From assembly GCA_903839795.1 (NCBI GenBank), contig CAIMDR010000150.1, forward strand, positions 1 to 18,327: DNA of 18,327 nt. Direction: 5' to 3'. Within the stretch, counting starts at the first letter, position 1. Every line of letters starts with the position of its first letter. The translations under genes and the position numbers were made by a program. The notes beneath the pieces are model-generated. The model searched no databases. It saw only the letters and a program-made list of their open reading frames with translations, and was not told the DNA's origin. Shown here piece after piece: positions 7,985 to 15,335 of this stretch. This DNA is from an uncultured Methylococcaceae bacterium. Lineage in GTDB: Bacteria; Pseudomonadota; Gammaproteobacteria; Methylococcales; Methylomonadaceae.

Positions 7985-9487
7985 ATGACACTTCAAACGC
8001 AAACTATCATGGGTATTATAAAAAAACTTGCTTCTCAAACGGCTATCTACGGCATTAGCAGTATCTTTGGTCGGTTTCTCAATTACCTGTTGGTACCACT
8101 GTATACCTATTATTTTTCGGCGGCAGAATACGGCGTAGTCTCAGAGTTTTATGCTTATGCCGGATTCTTTTCAGTGTTACTGTTATTTGGCTTTGAGACA
8201 GGCTATTTTCGGTTTCGAGATAAGGAACATTCGGGCAGGGATGTTGCTTATTCGACGGCGCTAATTTTTGTTGTTCTGGTCAATGTAGGTTTTTTTCTGA
8301 CCATATTACTGATTAATTCAAGGCTTTCATCAGCGCTAAATTACGCTAATCACCCCGAGTATGTATTGTGTTTTACCTTGATTTTAACCTTGGATGCAAT
8401 TGCCTCTATTCCGTTCGCAAGGTTACGTGCCGAAGACAAGGCTTTTCGTTTTGCCGGCATCAAGATAACAGAGATAGGGATAACCGTACTGCTCAGCCTG
8501 TTTTTTATTATTTATTGTCCCAAGGTTTATGCGGAAAATCCGCACTCATGGCTAAGTAAGCTATACAATCCAGCGATTGGTATTGGTTATATTTTTATCG
8601 CTAATCTGATTGCCAGCGTTTTTAAATTTTTGTTATTGACGCCCCAGTTAAAGGGTTTGGCTTGGGGGTTTGACCGGGTGCTGTTTGGACGAATGATTCG
8701 CTACTCACTACCGATGGTAGTGATAGGTTTCGCCGGGATTATCAATGAAATGCTGGATCGTGCCTTGCTAAAATACTTGCTGCCTTATGATGCTCAGACC
8801 AATATGAAAATGCTGGGTATTTATAGCGCTTGTTACAAACTGTCTATTTTGATGTCTTTATTTATTCAGGCGTTTCGGTATGCGGCAGAACCTTTTTTCT
8901 TTGCCTATTCAGGCAACAGCGATGCTCGAATTGTTTACGCTAAAGTGCTTAAGTTTTTTGTTATTTTCTGCGTGTTTATCTTTTTATTGGTCACATTGTT
9001 TATCGATTTCTTTAAGTATTTTCTGGGTGATGAGTTCCGTGCCGGACTTGAAGTCGTGCCGATTTTATTACTGGCTAATTTGTTTTTGGGTATCTATGTC
9101 AATTTGTCGATCTGGTACAAACTCACTGACAGAACCTTGATGGGGGCTTTTGTGTCTTTTTCGGGTGCCGTGCTGACCATTGTGCTTAATATTTGGTGGA
9201 TACCGTTACTGGGTTATGTCGGTTCAGCTTGGGCCACACTGGCCTGTTATGCCAGTATGGCGCTGGTGTCTTATTTGCTGGGACGGCATTATTATCCCGT
9301 TGCTTACGATGTTAAACGGGTACTGGGTTATATAACCTTGGGCGTGGGTTTGTATTTTGCCAAGGAACAGTTACCTGCTGGTACTGGCTTGCAACAACCG
9401 TGGTTATTGTCGCTTGAATTAATGTCGTTTTATCTGTTGGTGATGGTGCTTTTTGAGAGGCGGCAGCTTGTATCGGTAAAAGAGTAA
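7985..9487 (+). CDS. Polysaccharide flippase of the MOP/Wzx superfamily
   Basis: The 500-residue protein is strongly hydrophobic, with about 12-14 predicted inner-membrane helices. It opens with ASQTAIYGISSIFGRFLNYL followed by a PLYTYYFSAAEYGV block, the usual N-terminus of lipopolysaccharide or O-antigen flippases, which move lipid-linked glycans to the periplasmic face. Helix 1 spans about 16-36. Length fits the family (400-510). Start choice is uncertain: ATG at 7985 has no clear ribosome-binding site, and an in-frame ATG at 8009 would give MGIIKKLAS, a natural N-terminus for this family. No glycosyltransferase or polymerase gene is next to it, so the glycan it carries cannot be deduced. 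Peptidoglycan lipid II flippase (MurJ) is less likely. Confidence 0.85.
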   Translation: MTLQTQTIMGIIKKLASQTAIYGISSIFGRFLNYLLVPLYTYYFSAAEYGVVSEFYAYAGFFSVLLLFGFETGYFRFRDKEHSGRDVAYSTALIFVVLVNVGFFLTILLINSRLSSALNYANHPEYVLCFTLILTLDAIASIPFARLRAEDKAFRFAGIKITEIGITVLLSLFFIIYCPKVYAENPHSWLSKLYNPAIGIGYIFIANLIASVFKFLLLTPQLKGLAWGFDRVLFGRMIRYSLPMVVIGFAGIINEMLDRALLKYLLPYDAQTNMKMLGIYSACYKLSILMSLFIQAFRYAAEPFFFAYSGNSDARIVYAKVLKFFVIFCVFIFLLVTLFIDFFKYFLGDEFRAGLEVVPILLLANLFLGIYVNLSIWYKLTDRTLMGAFVSFSGAVLTIVLNIWWIPLLGYVGSAWATLACYASMALVSYLLGRHYYPVAYDVKRVLGYITLGVGLYFAKEQLPAGTGLQQPWLLSLELMSFYLLVMVLFERRQLVSVKE

Positions 9488-9559
9488 TCGTTGTCATCTT
9501 ATTGACGTTATTTTCAATTAAAATACGGCGTGTTCTTTTTAAGCCATTACTCATAACCT

Positions 9560-10633
9560 ATGCCAAATAACCTGCAAGTGCGTGCACGCTTCATTGGTGG
9601 TCTTTTTTTACTATTGCTGGGGGGTTGGGTTTTACACAGCTTTCTCGCCTTGTTGGTTTGGGCTGTGGTACTGGCAGTATCTACCTGGCCCGTTTATCAA
9701 CGGTTATTGGCTTCCAATGAGCTACATGGAAAAATGACCGGGGTGGCTTTGGGACTGACTTTGCTGCTGGGTGTGATTGTTTTGGCACCCGTGGGCTACG
9801 GTTTAAGCCGGTTGTTACAGGAAGCGCAAGCACTGGGTAAATTGCTAACTGATGCGCAAAGTGTGGGCATTCCACCACCGGCCTGGCTGCAAAACCTGCC
9901 AATAATAGGTGACTGGTCTAAAGCGTATTGGATGACTGTGTTGGGCAGTTCAGAAGCCGCCAATGAGTCGCTGCACTGGTTGGGAACGGGTGGGGCGGTT
10001 TCCTATACCAAAGACTTTGCAGGCCAACTTTTACATCGTTTCTTTGGTTTTCTAATCATTCTTTTAGCGCTGCTTTTTGTTTATCAACATGGCGATAGCT
10101 TGGGGCGACAAGTGTTGGCGACCAGTCGCAAGTTGTTCGGTGAAAAGGGCTTTCGCTATACAGTGCATGCCACCACGGCAGTGCGTGCCACGGTTAACGG
10201 AATGATGTTGATTGGCTTGGCTAAAGGCTTGTTGTTGGGAGTCGCTTATGCGTTTGTCGGTTTAAGTAATCCCGCCATATTGGGCGCACTAACGGGCGTT
10301 TTTGCCATGATTCCCTTTGCGGCCAAACTTATCTTTGGTGCTTGTTCCTTGGTGTTGGTTGCACAGGGACATATTGCCGAAGGCGCTGGATTGTTTGTGT
10401 ACGGTATGATTCTTACCCTGATTGCCGATAATTATGTACGTCCTGCGTTAATCGGTGGTGCAGTTAAGTTGCCTTTTATCTGGACGCTATTGGGTATTTT
10501 TGGCGGTATGGAGACTTTTGGTTTGCTGGGATTATTTTTGGGACCTACGCTGATGGCGGTATTGATGTCGATCTGGCGAGACTGGATTGATGATATGAGC
10601 AAGCCACAGACGCCATTTTCAGGAGAAAGCTAG
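9560..10633 (+). CDS. AI-2E/PerM family inner-membrane permease
   Basis: The 357-residue protein has the layout of the AI-2E transporter family (TqsA, YdiK, PerM): two or three N-terminal helices (about 10-48 and 60-82), a long soluble loop (about 85-155) and a C-terminal bundle (about 155-345). The signature IADNYVRPALIGG, with D-N-x-x-R-P, lies near 287-299, followed by the glycine-rich GIFGGMETFGLLGLFLGP. E. coli TqsA exports autoinducer-2; other members have been linked to ion exchange, so substrate is not predicted here. The gene starts 72 bases after the flippase stop and may be co-transcribed. No ribosome-binding site is evident before the ATG. Confidence 0.85.
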   Translation: MPNNLQVRARFIGGLFLLLLGGWVLHSFLALLVWAVVLAVSTWPVYQRLLASNELHGKMTGVALGLTLLLGVIVLAPVGYGLSRLLQEAQALGKLLTDAQSVGIPPPAWLQNLPIIGDWSKAYWMTVLGSSEAANESLHWLGTGGAVSYTKDFAGQLLHRFFGFLIILLALLFVYQHGDSLGRQVLATSRKLFGEKGFRYTVHATTAVRATVNGMMLIGLAKGLLLGVAYAFVGLSNPAILGALTGVFAMIPFAAKLIFGACSLVLVAQGHIAEGAGLFVYGMILTLIADNYVRPALIGGAVKLPFIWTLLGIFGGMETFGLLGLFLGPTLMAVLMSIWRDWIDDMSKPQTPFSGES

Positions 10634-10702
10634 ATGAGGCAGAAAATAAAGTGGCTCATTAAATACAGTATAAATTTATTAAGTCAGCCATAAATAACAG
10701 GC

Positions 10703-10727
10703 AATAAAAAGCCCGCATAAAGCGGGC
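10703..10727 (-). terminator. Rho-independent terminator (minus strand; perhaps two-way)
   Basis: GCCCGC (10711-10716) and GCGGGC (10722-10727) form a six-base GC stem with a five-base loop. On the minus strand it is followed directly by TTTTTATT, a textbook intrinsic terminator. On the plus strand a T-rich stretch begins about nine bases after the stem, so it may also stop the permease transcript. It would end bepA transcription or a separate small RNA. Confidence 0.8.
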
Positions 10728-10888
10728 GTGTTGAGTTTTATTATTTTTATTATTTAAGCGGTTACTTGAACAGCTCAACTCAATCAGTGTTACTCTCTTT
10801 TATTATTATTATTATTTGTGCGCCCGTTAAGGCTTTCCCCCCCCTCTTTTAACCGGTTGTTAAACCAGCCTAGCCCCGTAAAGCTGGC
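10703..10888 (-). ncRNA. Candidate small RNA in the permease-bepA gap
   Basis: Between convergent genes the minus strand holds the parts of a small RNA gene. A possible promoter is TGGACG (10920-10915), 16 bases, TATAAA (10898-10893). A 5' hairpin follows in which CCAGC (10887-10883) pairs with GCTGG (10869-10865). An AAT repeat (about 10817-10799) resembles Hfq-binding A-R-N repeats, and the terminator at 10727-10703 closes the transcript, about 185 nucleotides in all. No coding frame of note is present. It may instead be just the 3' untranslated region of bepA. The rest of 10634-11062 is A+T-rich, with a run of eight C (10837-10844) and nine A (10922-10930). Confidence 0.3.
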
Positions 10889-11062
10889 GTATTTTATATC
10901 TAATAAATTGCCAGCGTCCACAAAAAAAAAGGGTTTTTATTGAAAAAATAGTGAAATCTTAAAATAGCTAATAAAAACAGTTAATTATAATTATTTAGCG
11001 ATTGCTAATGTACAAAATATCTGGCACTGGGTGCTTTTTTGAAAGGCAAGCTATTTTGTTCC

Positions 11063-12613
11063 TTAGCGGTTACGCTTTGCTTCTTGTTCTTGATTAAAGA
11101 AAAAGTGGAGGCGTTCACTCAAGATCGAAGATAACTGAAAATTGAGTCCTTTTGATTCTTGAGCCAGTTTTATTTGCAAAATAGCATCTTTGGTTTGCCC
11201 CATTGCATAGTAGTATTCTGCAAGATAGCGGTGAGATTCAGCGGGTTGATTCAAGTCGCTGTAAGCTTGTGCCAATAGTTCCCAATAAACTGGCAGGCGC
11301 TGTATTTGAGAATTTAACGATAATAAATTGTTTCGCGCCAGATCCGCTTTTTCTGTTTTTAATAAAGACGCAATATAATCAAGTTTAATGGCGTCATTAT
11401 CAGGAAATTGTTCAGTCAGTTTTTTATAGCGATTAACGGCCAGTGGGTAATTACGTGTGTCCAAAGCCGTGCGGGCAAGTGCGATTGCGTATTGAGGTTG
11501 TTCTGGATAGTCGTGTATTAAGGTTTGGAAAATGCCTTCAGCTTCTTTAAATTTCTCCGCTTTAAGTGCGATTAAGCCCATGCCGTAACGGGCAACTGTT
11601 CGTTGCTCAATAGTACCTTGCGTGAGTCGGGACTGAAAATATTCAGTGGCTGCGGCAGTATTTGCATCTGATAAAACGCGTATTTTTGCTTTGGTTAATT
11701 GATAGCCCAACGAATCAGGATATTGTTTATAAGGATAGGTTTCTGCACGACCGCGCGTGTCGGAAATACGCGATGCGGTCACCGGGTGAGTCCGTAAAAA
11801 TTCAGGTACCGCCTGTCCGTAATAACGGGTTGCTTGTTGTAAGCGTTCAAAAAATATTGGCATACTGCGCGGATCGTATCGGGAGGCGGCCAAGGTTTGC
11901 ATGCCGACACGATCGGCTTCTTCTTCATTTTCTCGGGTAAAATTAATTTGAAACTGGACGTTACCGGCCATAATGGCCATGATAGCGGCTTGTCCCATGG
12001 CCGGCGATTGTGTGCCTAATAAAATGGCAGCCAGCATTCCAGCCGCCGAGGGAATAGATAAGCGACCAGCGGCTTCTGCTGCTCGGAATAAATGGCGCTG
12101 AGTAACGTGTGCAATTTCATGCCCCATAACGGAGGCCAATTCACTTTCGCCTTCGGTCATTAAAATTAATCCGGAGTTAACGCCAATATAACCACCGGGA
12201 CCGGCGAAGGCGTTAATATCATTTTCCATGACCACAAAAAAATGGAAGGGATGTCCAGGAGCATCACTATTCGCGGCCAGTTTTTGACCTATTGACTGAA
12301 TGTACTCTTGAATCTCGGCATCCTGATTAATGGTGATCTGTGAGTGCAGGCTTCTAAAAAAAGCTTCGCCAAATTCTTTTTCTTCAGCGGGTGAAATCAG
12401 GGTGCCGGAAGAATCACCCATATCAGGCAATTCGATTTTTTTAATCTCAGACGGTTGCTGTGCAGGCGAGCTTGCCTCTTGATCGCCAGTGATATCGGGT
12501 TGTGGCGCTGGCAAGCTTTTGTGGGTAACGATAACCCGTTGCTCATTAGCGTGCTGTGGCAAAGAAAAAAGGGCAAGGCTTAATGCCAGTGTGATAGCAG
12601 TGGGTTTAAACAT
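11063..12613 (-). CDS. bepA: BepA-like periplasmic M48 metalloprotease with TPR domain
   Basis: The 516-residue product is a zinc protease and chaperone of outer-membrane assembly; in E. coli BepA helps LptD and the BAM complex and degrades stalled LptD. A signal peptide spans about 1-22. The M48 domain (about 73-295) has the zinc motif HEIAH at 165-169 and the third ligand in ENEEEAD (228-234). The histidine of RTHP (H276) matches the regulatory histidine switch (H246) of BepA. TPR repeats follow (about 335-490). Length fits E. coli BepA (487) with a longer linker at 23-70. All catalytic residues are present. The start is unusual: the ATG is preceded by CCCCCC and no purine-rich ribosome-binding site. 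It is divergent from tusD. Confidence 0.93.
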   Translation of the reverse strand: MFKPTAITLALSLALFSLPQHANEQRVIVTHKSLPAPQPDITGDQEASSPAQQPSEIKKIELPDMGDSSGTLISPAEEKEFGEAFFRSLHSQITINQDAEIQEYIQSIGQKLAANSDAPGHPFHFFVVMENDINAFAGPGGYIGVNSGLILMTEGESELASVMGHEIAHVTQRHLFRAAEAAGRLSIPSAAGMLAAILLGTQSPAMGQAAIMAIMAGNVQFQINFTRENEEEADRVGMQTLAASRYDPRSMPIFFERLQQATRYYGQAVPEFLRTHPVTASRISDTRGRAETYPYKQYPDSLGYQLTKAKIRVLSDANTAAATEYFQSRLTQGTIEQRTVARYGMGLIALKAEKFKEAEGIFQTLIHDYPEQPQYAIALARTALDTRNYPLAVNRYKKLTEQFPDNDAIKLDYIASLLKTEKADLARNNLLSLNSQIQRLPVYWELLAQAYSDLNQPAESHRYLAEYYYAMGQTKDAILQIKLAQESKGLNFQLSSILSERLHFFFNQEQEAKRNR

Positions 12614-12740
12614 GAGGTCTCAGGGGGGTTACAATAAGTGTGCAACTAAATCAGCAGGAAATTAGTTAATCATAATAGAATATCAGCTGTTTATTATAAA
12701 ACATCTCACCTAACTATAACCTAAGAAATACAGTTACAAA

Positions 12741-13130
12741 ATGAAATTTGCCATTCAAGTTAATACAAGTCCCTATCATTCAAATGCCGGACAGACTGCT
12801 TATCAGTTTATTAAGGCCGCTTTGGCGCTGGGTCATGAGGTTTTTCGGGTGTTTTTTTATCACGATGGCGTTTATCATGCTTTTAAATACGCAACGCCGC
12901 CTGATGATGAATTGCAAATTACTGCACAATGGAGTGACTTGGCGAGGCGTCATCAAATTGATTTAGTGGTGTGTATTTCGGCTGCTCAACGGCGCGGATT
13001 GCTATGTGCCGATGAAGCCAAAAGACAAGGTAAACAGGATGATGATCTGGCCGAGGGTTTTCGGATTTCCGGTTTGGGGCAACTGATTGAAGCTACGCTT
13101 GAAGCGGATCGGTTTATCGTATTTGGATGA
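12741..13130 (+). CDS. tusD: Sulfurtransferase subunit TusD/DsrE
   Basis: The 129-residue protein belongs to the DsrE fold. In the TusBCD complex, TusD accepts a persulfide from TusA and passes it to TusE for 2-thiolation of the wobble uridine (s2U34) of some tRNAs. The active cysteine is C78 in the segment DLVVCISAAQRRGL, the same number as in E. coli TusD. The N-terminal strand KFAIQVNTSPY and the closing IEATLEADRFIVFG are family features. Its stop overlaps the start of tusC by four bases (ATGA), typical of coupled subunits. No dissimilatory sulfite reductase genes are nearby, so the tRNA role is more likely than the DsrEFH role in sulfur oxidation. No clear ribosome-binding site is seen. 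Confidence 0.92.
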   Translation: MKFAIQVNTSPYHSNAGQTAYQFIKAALALGHEVFRVFFYHDGVYHAFKYATPPDDELQITAQWSDLARRHQIDLVVCISAAQRRGLLCADEAKRQGKQDDDLAEGFRISGLGQLIEATLEADRFIVFG

Positions 13131-13492
13131 GGGATATGAAAAGTTATTTATTTGTATTACGTAAACCGGCCCACAGTGGCGCGTATGTTCAGGAAATGCT
13201 GGATATTATTTTAACCACGGCGGCTTTTGATCAGTCAGTTAGTATTTTATTGCTGGATGATGGCGTGTTTCAGTTAAAAAAAAATCAACATCCAGAAAAT
13301 ACTGGCATGAAAGATACGGTCGCTATTTTTAATGCCCTGGAAATTTATGAGGTTAAGGACATTGTCATCGAAGTGGAGTCTTTGCAGGAACGCGGCTTAA
13401 ATCCGGAGGATTTGTGTTTGCCGGTTCAGGCGGTTTATAGAAAAGACATTGCCGGATTAATGAAACGGTTTGATGTGGTTTTTGCGGGATAA
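13127..13492 (+). CDS. tusC: Sulfurtransferase subunit TusC/DsrF
   Basis: This 121-residue protein is the TusC subunit that builds the TusBCD hexamer with TusD and TusB. The segment SYLFVLRKPAHSGAYVQEMLDIILTTAAFDQ is split here as KSYLFVLRKPAHSG (5-18) and the following helix; LLLDDGVFQL (41-50) is the second family block. No conserved catalytic cysteine is expected in TusC. ATG at 13127 overlaps the tusD stop; an in-frame ATG at 13136, giving MKSYLF, is an equally natural start and is preceded by GAGGG, though only two or three bases away. In E. coli the order is tusD-tusC-tusB, but no tusB follows here. Confidence 0.9.
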   Translation: MRDMKSYLFVLRKPAHSGAYVQEMLDIILTTAAFDQSVSILLLDDGVFQLKKNQHPENTGMKDTVAIFNALEIYEVKDIVIEVESLQERGLNPEDLCLPVQAVYRKDIAGLMKRFDVVFAG

Positions 13493-13526
13493 CGGGTCAT
13501 GTCTTTCGCAAACTTAAAGATATTAA

Positions 13527-13592
13527 TTCACCACGAAGACACGAAGTTCACGAAGAAAAACCAAAGCAAAATCTTCGTGTCTTCGTGGTGAA
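13527..13592. repeat. Perfect 20-bp inverted repeat (CACGAAGACACGAAG type)
   Basis: The arms TTCACCACGAAGACACGAAG (13527-13546) and its exact complement (13573-13592) are separated by 26 bases in which CACGAAGA also recurs. It begins 35 bases after the tusC stop. The RNA would form a long stem and could protect or end the tusDC transcript. Similar repeats are common between genes in unrelated bacteria, from memory. Confidence 0.75.
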
Positions 13593-13615
13593 ATGTCTTA
13601 ACTTAATGTCTATGG

Positions 13616-13753
13616 GGTAGGGTGCGCATCGCGCACCACAACCATGCCAGAGACATAAACCCAATAGGCACCCGATAGAAAAAAATAATAGATTTTAGTG
13701 CAAATAAAACCGTCGAGTGGATGCGATTTTAGGTGCGCGATGCGCACCCTACC
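13616..13753. repeat. REPIN-like element: two inverted REP hairpins with GTAG ends
   Basis: Two perfect 22-base inverted arms lie at 13616-13637 and 13732-13753. Each contains its own hairpin, GGTGCGC and GCGCACC around a three-base loop (13621-13637 and 13732-13748). A GTAG tetranucleotide stands 5' of the first hairpin (13617-13620) and CTAC mirrors it after the second (13749-13752). A hairpin with a 5' GTAG mark, in inverted pairs about 100 bases apart, is the known form of REPINs moved by RAYT (IS200-like, Y1) transposases. No RAYT gene is in the window. Together with the repeat at 13527 it fills 13493-13816, which has no gene. Confidence 0.7.
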
Positions 13754-13816
13754 AATCTATTAATCTGTAGTGGTTTCTTTAGCTCGCCTAAAATGGGTGG
13801 TTCTGTTAACGTCAAA

Positions 13817-14329
13817 CTAATCCTGATCAACAAAGATAAACTGGTCTGTGGCAAAGCCCATTTTTTTTGCTTTTTCAATTAACGCATCAAGGGTTTCTTT
13901 TGGCAGTTGTTTGGTTCTTGATAATATCCAAAAATAAGATTTATCAGGGCCGGTGACCATCGAATAGGTGTAGTCTTTTTTATCCAGATCGATGATGTTA
14001 TAGCCACCATAAAACGGGCCGAAGAAAGAAACTTTTAAATGGCCTTTGTCGGGTTGTTCTACAAAATAGGCTTTGCCTTCAGCCTGTTCCCATTTGCCAT
14101 CGGCTTGATTCCAACCTTTGTTAAGCACTTTCACGCCGCCGTCCTCTGTTAACGAGTAAGTGGCAGAGATGTTATTCAGGCCCCTTTCAAAACGATGATC
14201 CAGTCGTGCTATCTCGTACCAAGTGCCGATATAACGGTTAACCTCAAAGCCATCAATTACGGTTAAGCCATCAGGTGTTCCGGTACACGCTGATAATAAT
14301 ACGAAAATAAAAATTAGTAGTCTTTTCAT
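13817..14329 (-). CDS. blc: Outer-membrane lipoprotein, lipocalin Blc
   Basis: The 170-residue product is a bacterial lipocalin, an outer-membrane lipoprotein thought to bind lysophospholipids or fatty acids under envelope stress. The signal peptide MKRLLIFIFVLLSAC ends in lipobox LSAC, with Cys15 lipidated. The lipocalin signature GTWYEIARLDHRFERG (35-50) with G-x-W (35-37) is present, as is the later SYFWILSRTKQLP block. Length fits E. coli Blc (177). The frame runs open upstream to 14521, but the lipobox fixes the start at 14329. A possible promoter is TTACGA, 17 bases, TATAAT (14443-14438). The interval 14330-14686 otherwise holds only that promoter and the repeat at 14512. Confidence 0.92.
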   Translation of the reverse strand: MKRLLIFIFVLLSACTGTPDGLTVIDGFEVNRYIGTWYEIARLDHRFERGLNNISATYSLTEDGGVKVLNKGWNQADGKWEQAEGKAYFVEQPDKGHLKVSFFGPFYGGYNIIDLDKKDYTYSMVTGPDKSYFWILSRTKQLPKETLDALIEKAKKMGFATDQFIFVDQD

Positions 14330-14437
14330 AATTTCAAAGCAATTAAAAGGTAATAATAAGGTAACCCGACAAAAATAGTCTTTGCAAAAGTGGCCACAGA
14401 TTGATGGATTATTTATTGTTAGGTTAGCTAAATAATA

Positions 14438-14466
14438 ATTATAACGCCAAGTAAAAATGATCGTAA
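14438..14466 (-). promoter_or_regulatory. Candidate blc promoter
   Basis: On the minus strand TTACGA (14466-14461) is followed after 17 bases by a perfect TATAAT (14443-14438). The leader to the blc ATG would be about 100 bases. The -35 matches consensus in only three of six positions. Confidence 0.35.
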
Positions 14467-14511
14467 AAAACTTAGCTTTCTCTGAGAGGTTACAAAGGGC
14501 GTAATTATTCA

Positions 14512-14594
14512 CCTCCCCCATAGAAAAAGGGAGATTGAGGGGGATTTATCTAATTAAATCTCCCCTAACCCCTCTTTTTCAAAGAGGGGGACTG
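14512..14594. repeat. Palindromic repeat of the AAAGAGGGGG/GGGGGATTT type
   Basis: Two arms of about 36 bases, 14512-14547 and 14556-14591, are imperfect inverted copies around a short AT core. The arm starts CCTCCCCCATAGAAAAAGGG, and the right arm contains its own hairpin CCCCTCTTTTTCAAAGAGGGG split as CCCCTCTTT and AAAGAGGGG. It lies between blc and the 146-residue gene. A diverged copy is at 7850-7921. Confidence 0.65.
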
Positions 14595-14686
14595 AAGACT
14601 TACCAAAGGGCTTATTAAATTACTAAGCGTGCATTGCTGCTCAGGCTTTAACGTTTATAGGCTGACTATAAAAACTGTTTAAAATT

Positions 14687-15127
14687 TTATAAAAATTTAT
14701 TGGCTTCTTCATGGGCTCTGGTTTTTTCTATATTAACCATGATGCCAAAGAAAATATGCGATAGTCCGGTATAAAGAAAAAACAGGGGGAAATTTTCATC
14801 AATTTCTATCGTATTAATTTCACCGTAAAATTCCATCGATCCAATCATTAAAATCAGGAAAAAACCCACAAGAATCATTACCTGAAAATTTTTCCTAAAA
14901 AAACAATACACTAAAATAACAATTTCTGTCATAGCCAGATAGACCATTATCATGCGCAAATTATTGTCCAGTGCGCCATAAAGATCCTCGTTAAAATCAA
15001 AAATAGAGTAGCTTCCCTGTACTGATAACAAACCACCGGCTATTAACACGATTGCTGAAATATAGAAGTTAATTTCAAGGAGAAATTTTATGCTTTTCAT
15101 ACTGTTAGTTGCCATACAATTTACCAT
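14687..15127 (-). CDS. Small inner-membrane protein, four helices, unknown function
   Basis: I do not recognise the family. The 146-residue product has four predicted membrane helices at about 15-37, 58-77, 81-101 and 113-132. The first loop is acidic (FDFNEDLYGALDNN, 43-56), and so is the loop between helices 3 and 4 (GEINTIEIDENF). The C-terminus is charged (EKTRAHEEANKF). The ATG at 15127 is preceded by AGAAGA, a weak ribosome-binding site; M5 and M10 are other possible starts. It stands alone on its strand, 358 bases from blc and 24 bases beyond an orphan terminator. Base composition is A+T-rich compared with its neighbours. Confidence 0.6.
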   Translation of the reverse strand: MVNCMATNSMKSIKFLLEINFYISAIVLIAGGLLSVQGSYSIFDFNEDLYGALDNNLRMIMVYLAMTEIVILVYCFFRKNFQVMILVGFFLILMIGSMEFYGEINTIEIDENFPLFFLYTGLSHIFFGIMVNIEKTRAHEEANKFL

Positions 15128-15150
15128 TCTTCTGCTTTGCTAATGTTAAA

Positions 15151-15194
15151 CACAAAAAAAGACCCTCCCTTACACAGCATGGGAGGGTTTATAG
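15151..15194 (-). terminator. Rho-independent terminator with no gene before it
   Basis: ACCCTCCC (from 15163) pairs with GGGAGGGT (ending about 15189), an eight-base stem with an 11-base loop. On the minus strand a run of seven T follows at once (CTTTTTTTG). It would end a minus-strand transcript coming from 15200-15510, where no gene is found. On the plus strand the T-run is too short to be convincing. Confidence 0.75.
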
Positions 15195-15292
15195 AGGAGG
15201 ACGTTGAGTATGATCTTAAATCAAATATTTAGAGTTAAGACGTTATACAAATTCCGGTACATCGCTAAAATTTTTAAGCAGTTAAGATCTTG
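15152..15292 (-). ncRNA. Candidate orphan small RNA upstream of the membrane protein
   Basis: On the minus strand a perfect -35 TTGACA (15327-15322), a 17-base spacer and TAAGTT (15304-15299, three of six matches) would start RNA near 15292. The intrinsic terminator at about 15190-15155 would end it, giving roughly 140 nucleotides. The only frames inside are a dozen codons long. Promoter plus terminator without a gene is the pattern of a small RNA. The alternative is a leader of the 146-residue gene with premature termination (attenuation). Confidence 0.35.
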
Positions 15293-15335
15293 TTGTCTAA
15301 CTTACTCGCCAAAAGTCGTTTTGTCAAACTATAGC

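Noticed and set aside
10865..10960. c-di-GMP-I riboswitch on the minus strand.
   Set aside because: Only the TACGGGGCTAGG string is reminiscent; the first half of the aptamer with its GAAA loop and GACGCAAAGC is absent.
13499..13591. 30-residue frame after tusC, considered as a tusB remnant.
   Set aside because: Its codons are the 20-bp inverted repeat itself, and the peptide has no resemblance to the TusB N-terminus.
14330..14521. Extended N-terminus of the blc reading frame (64 extra codons).
   Set aside because: The internal start at 14329 begins a perfect lipoprotein signal with lipobox LSAC; the extension would place this signal in mid-protein, and it covers a promoter-like site and part of a repeat.
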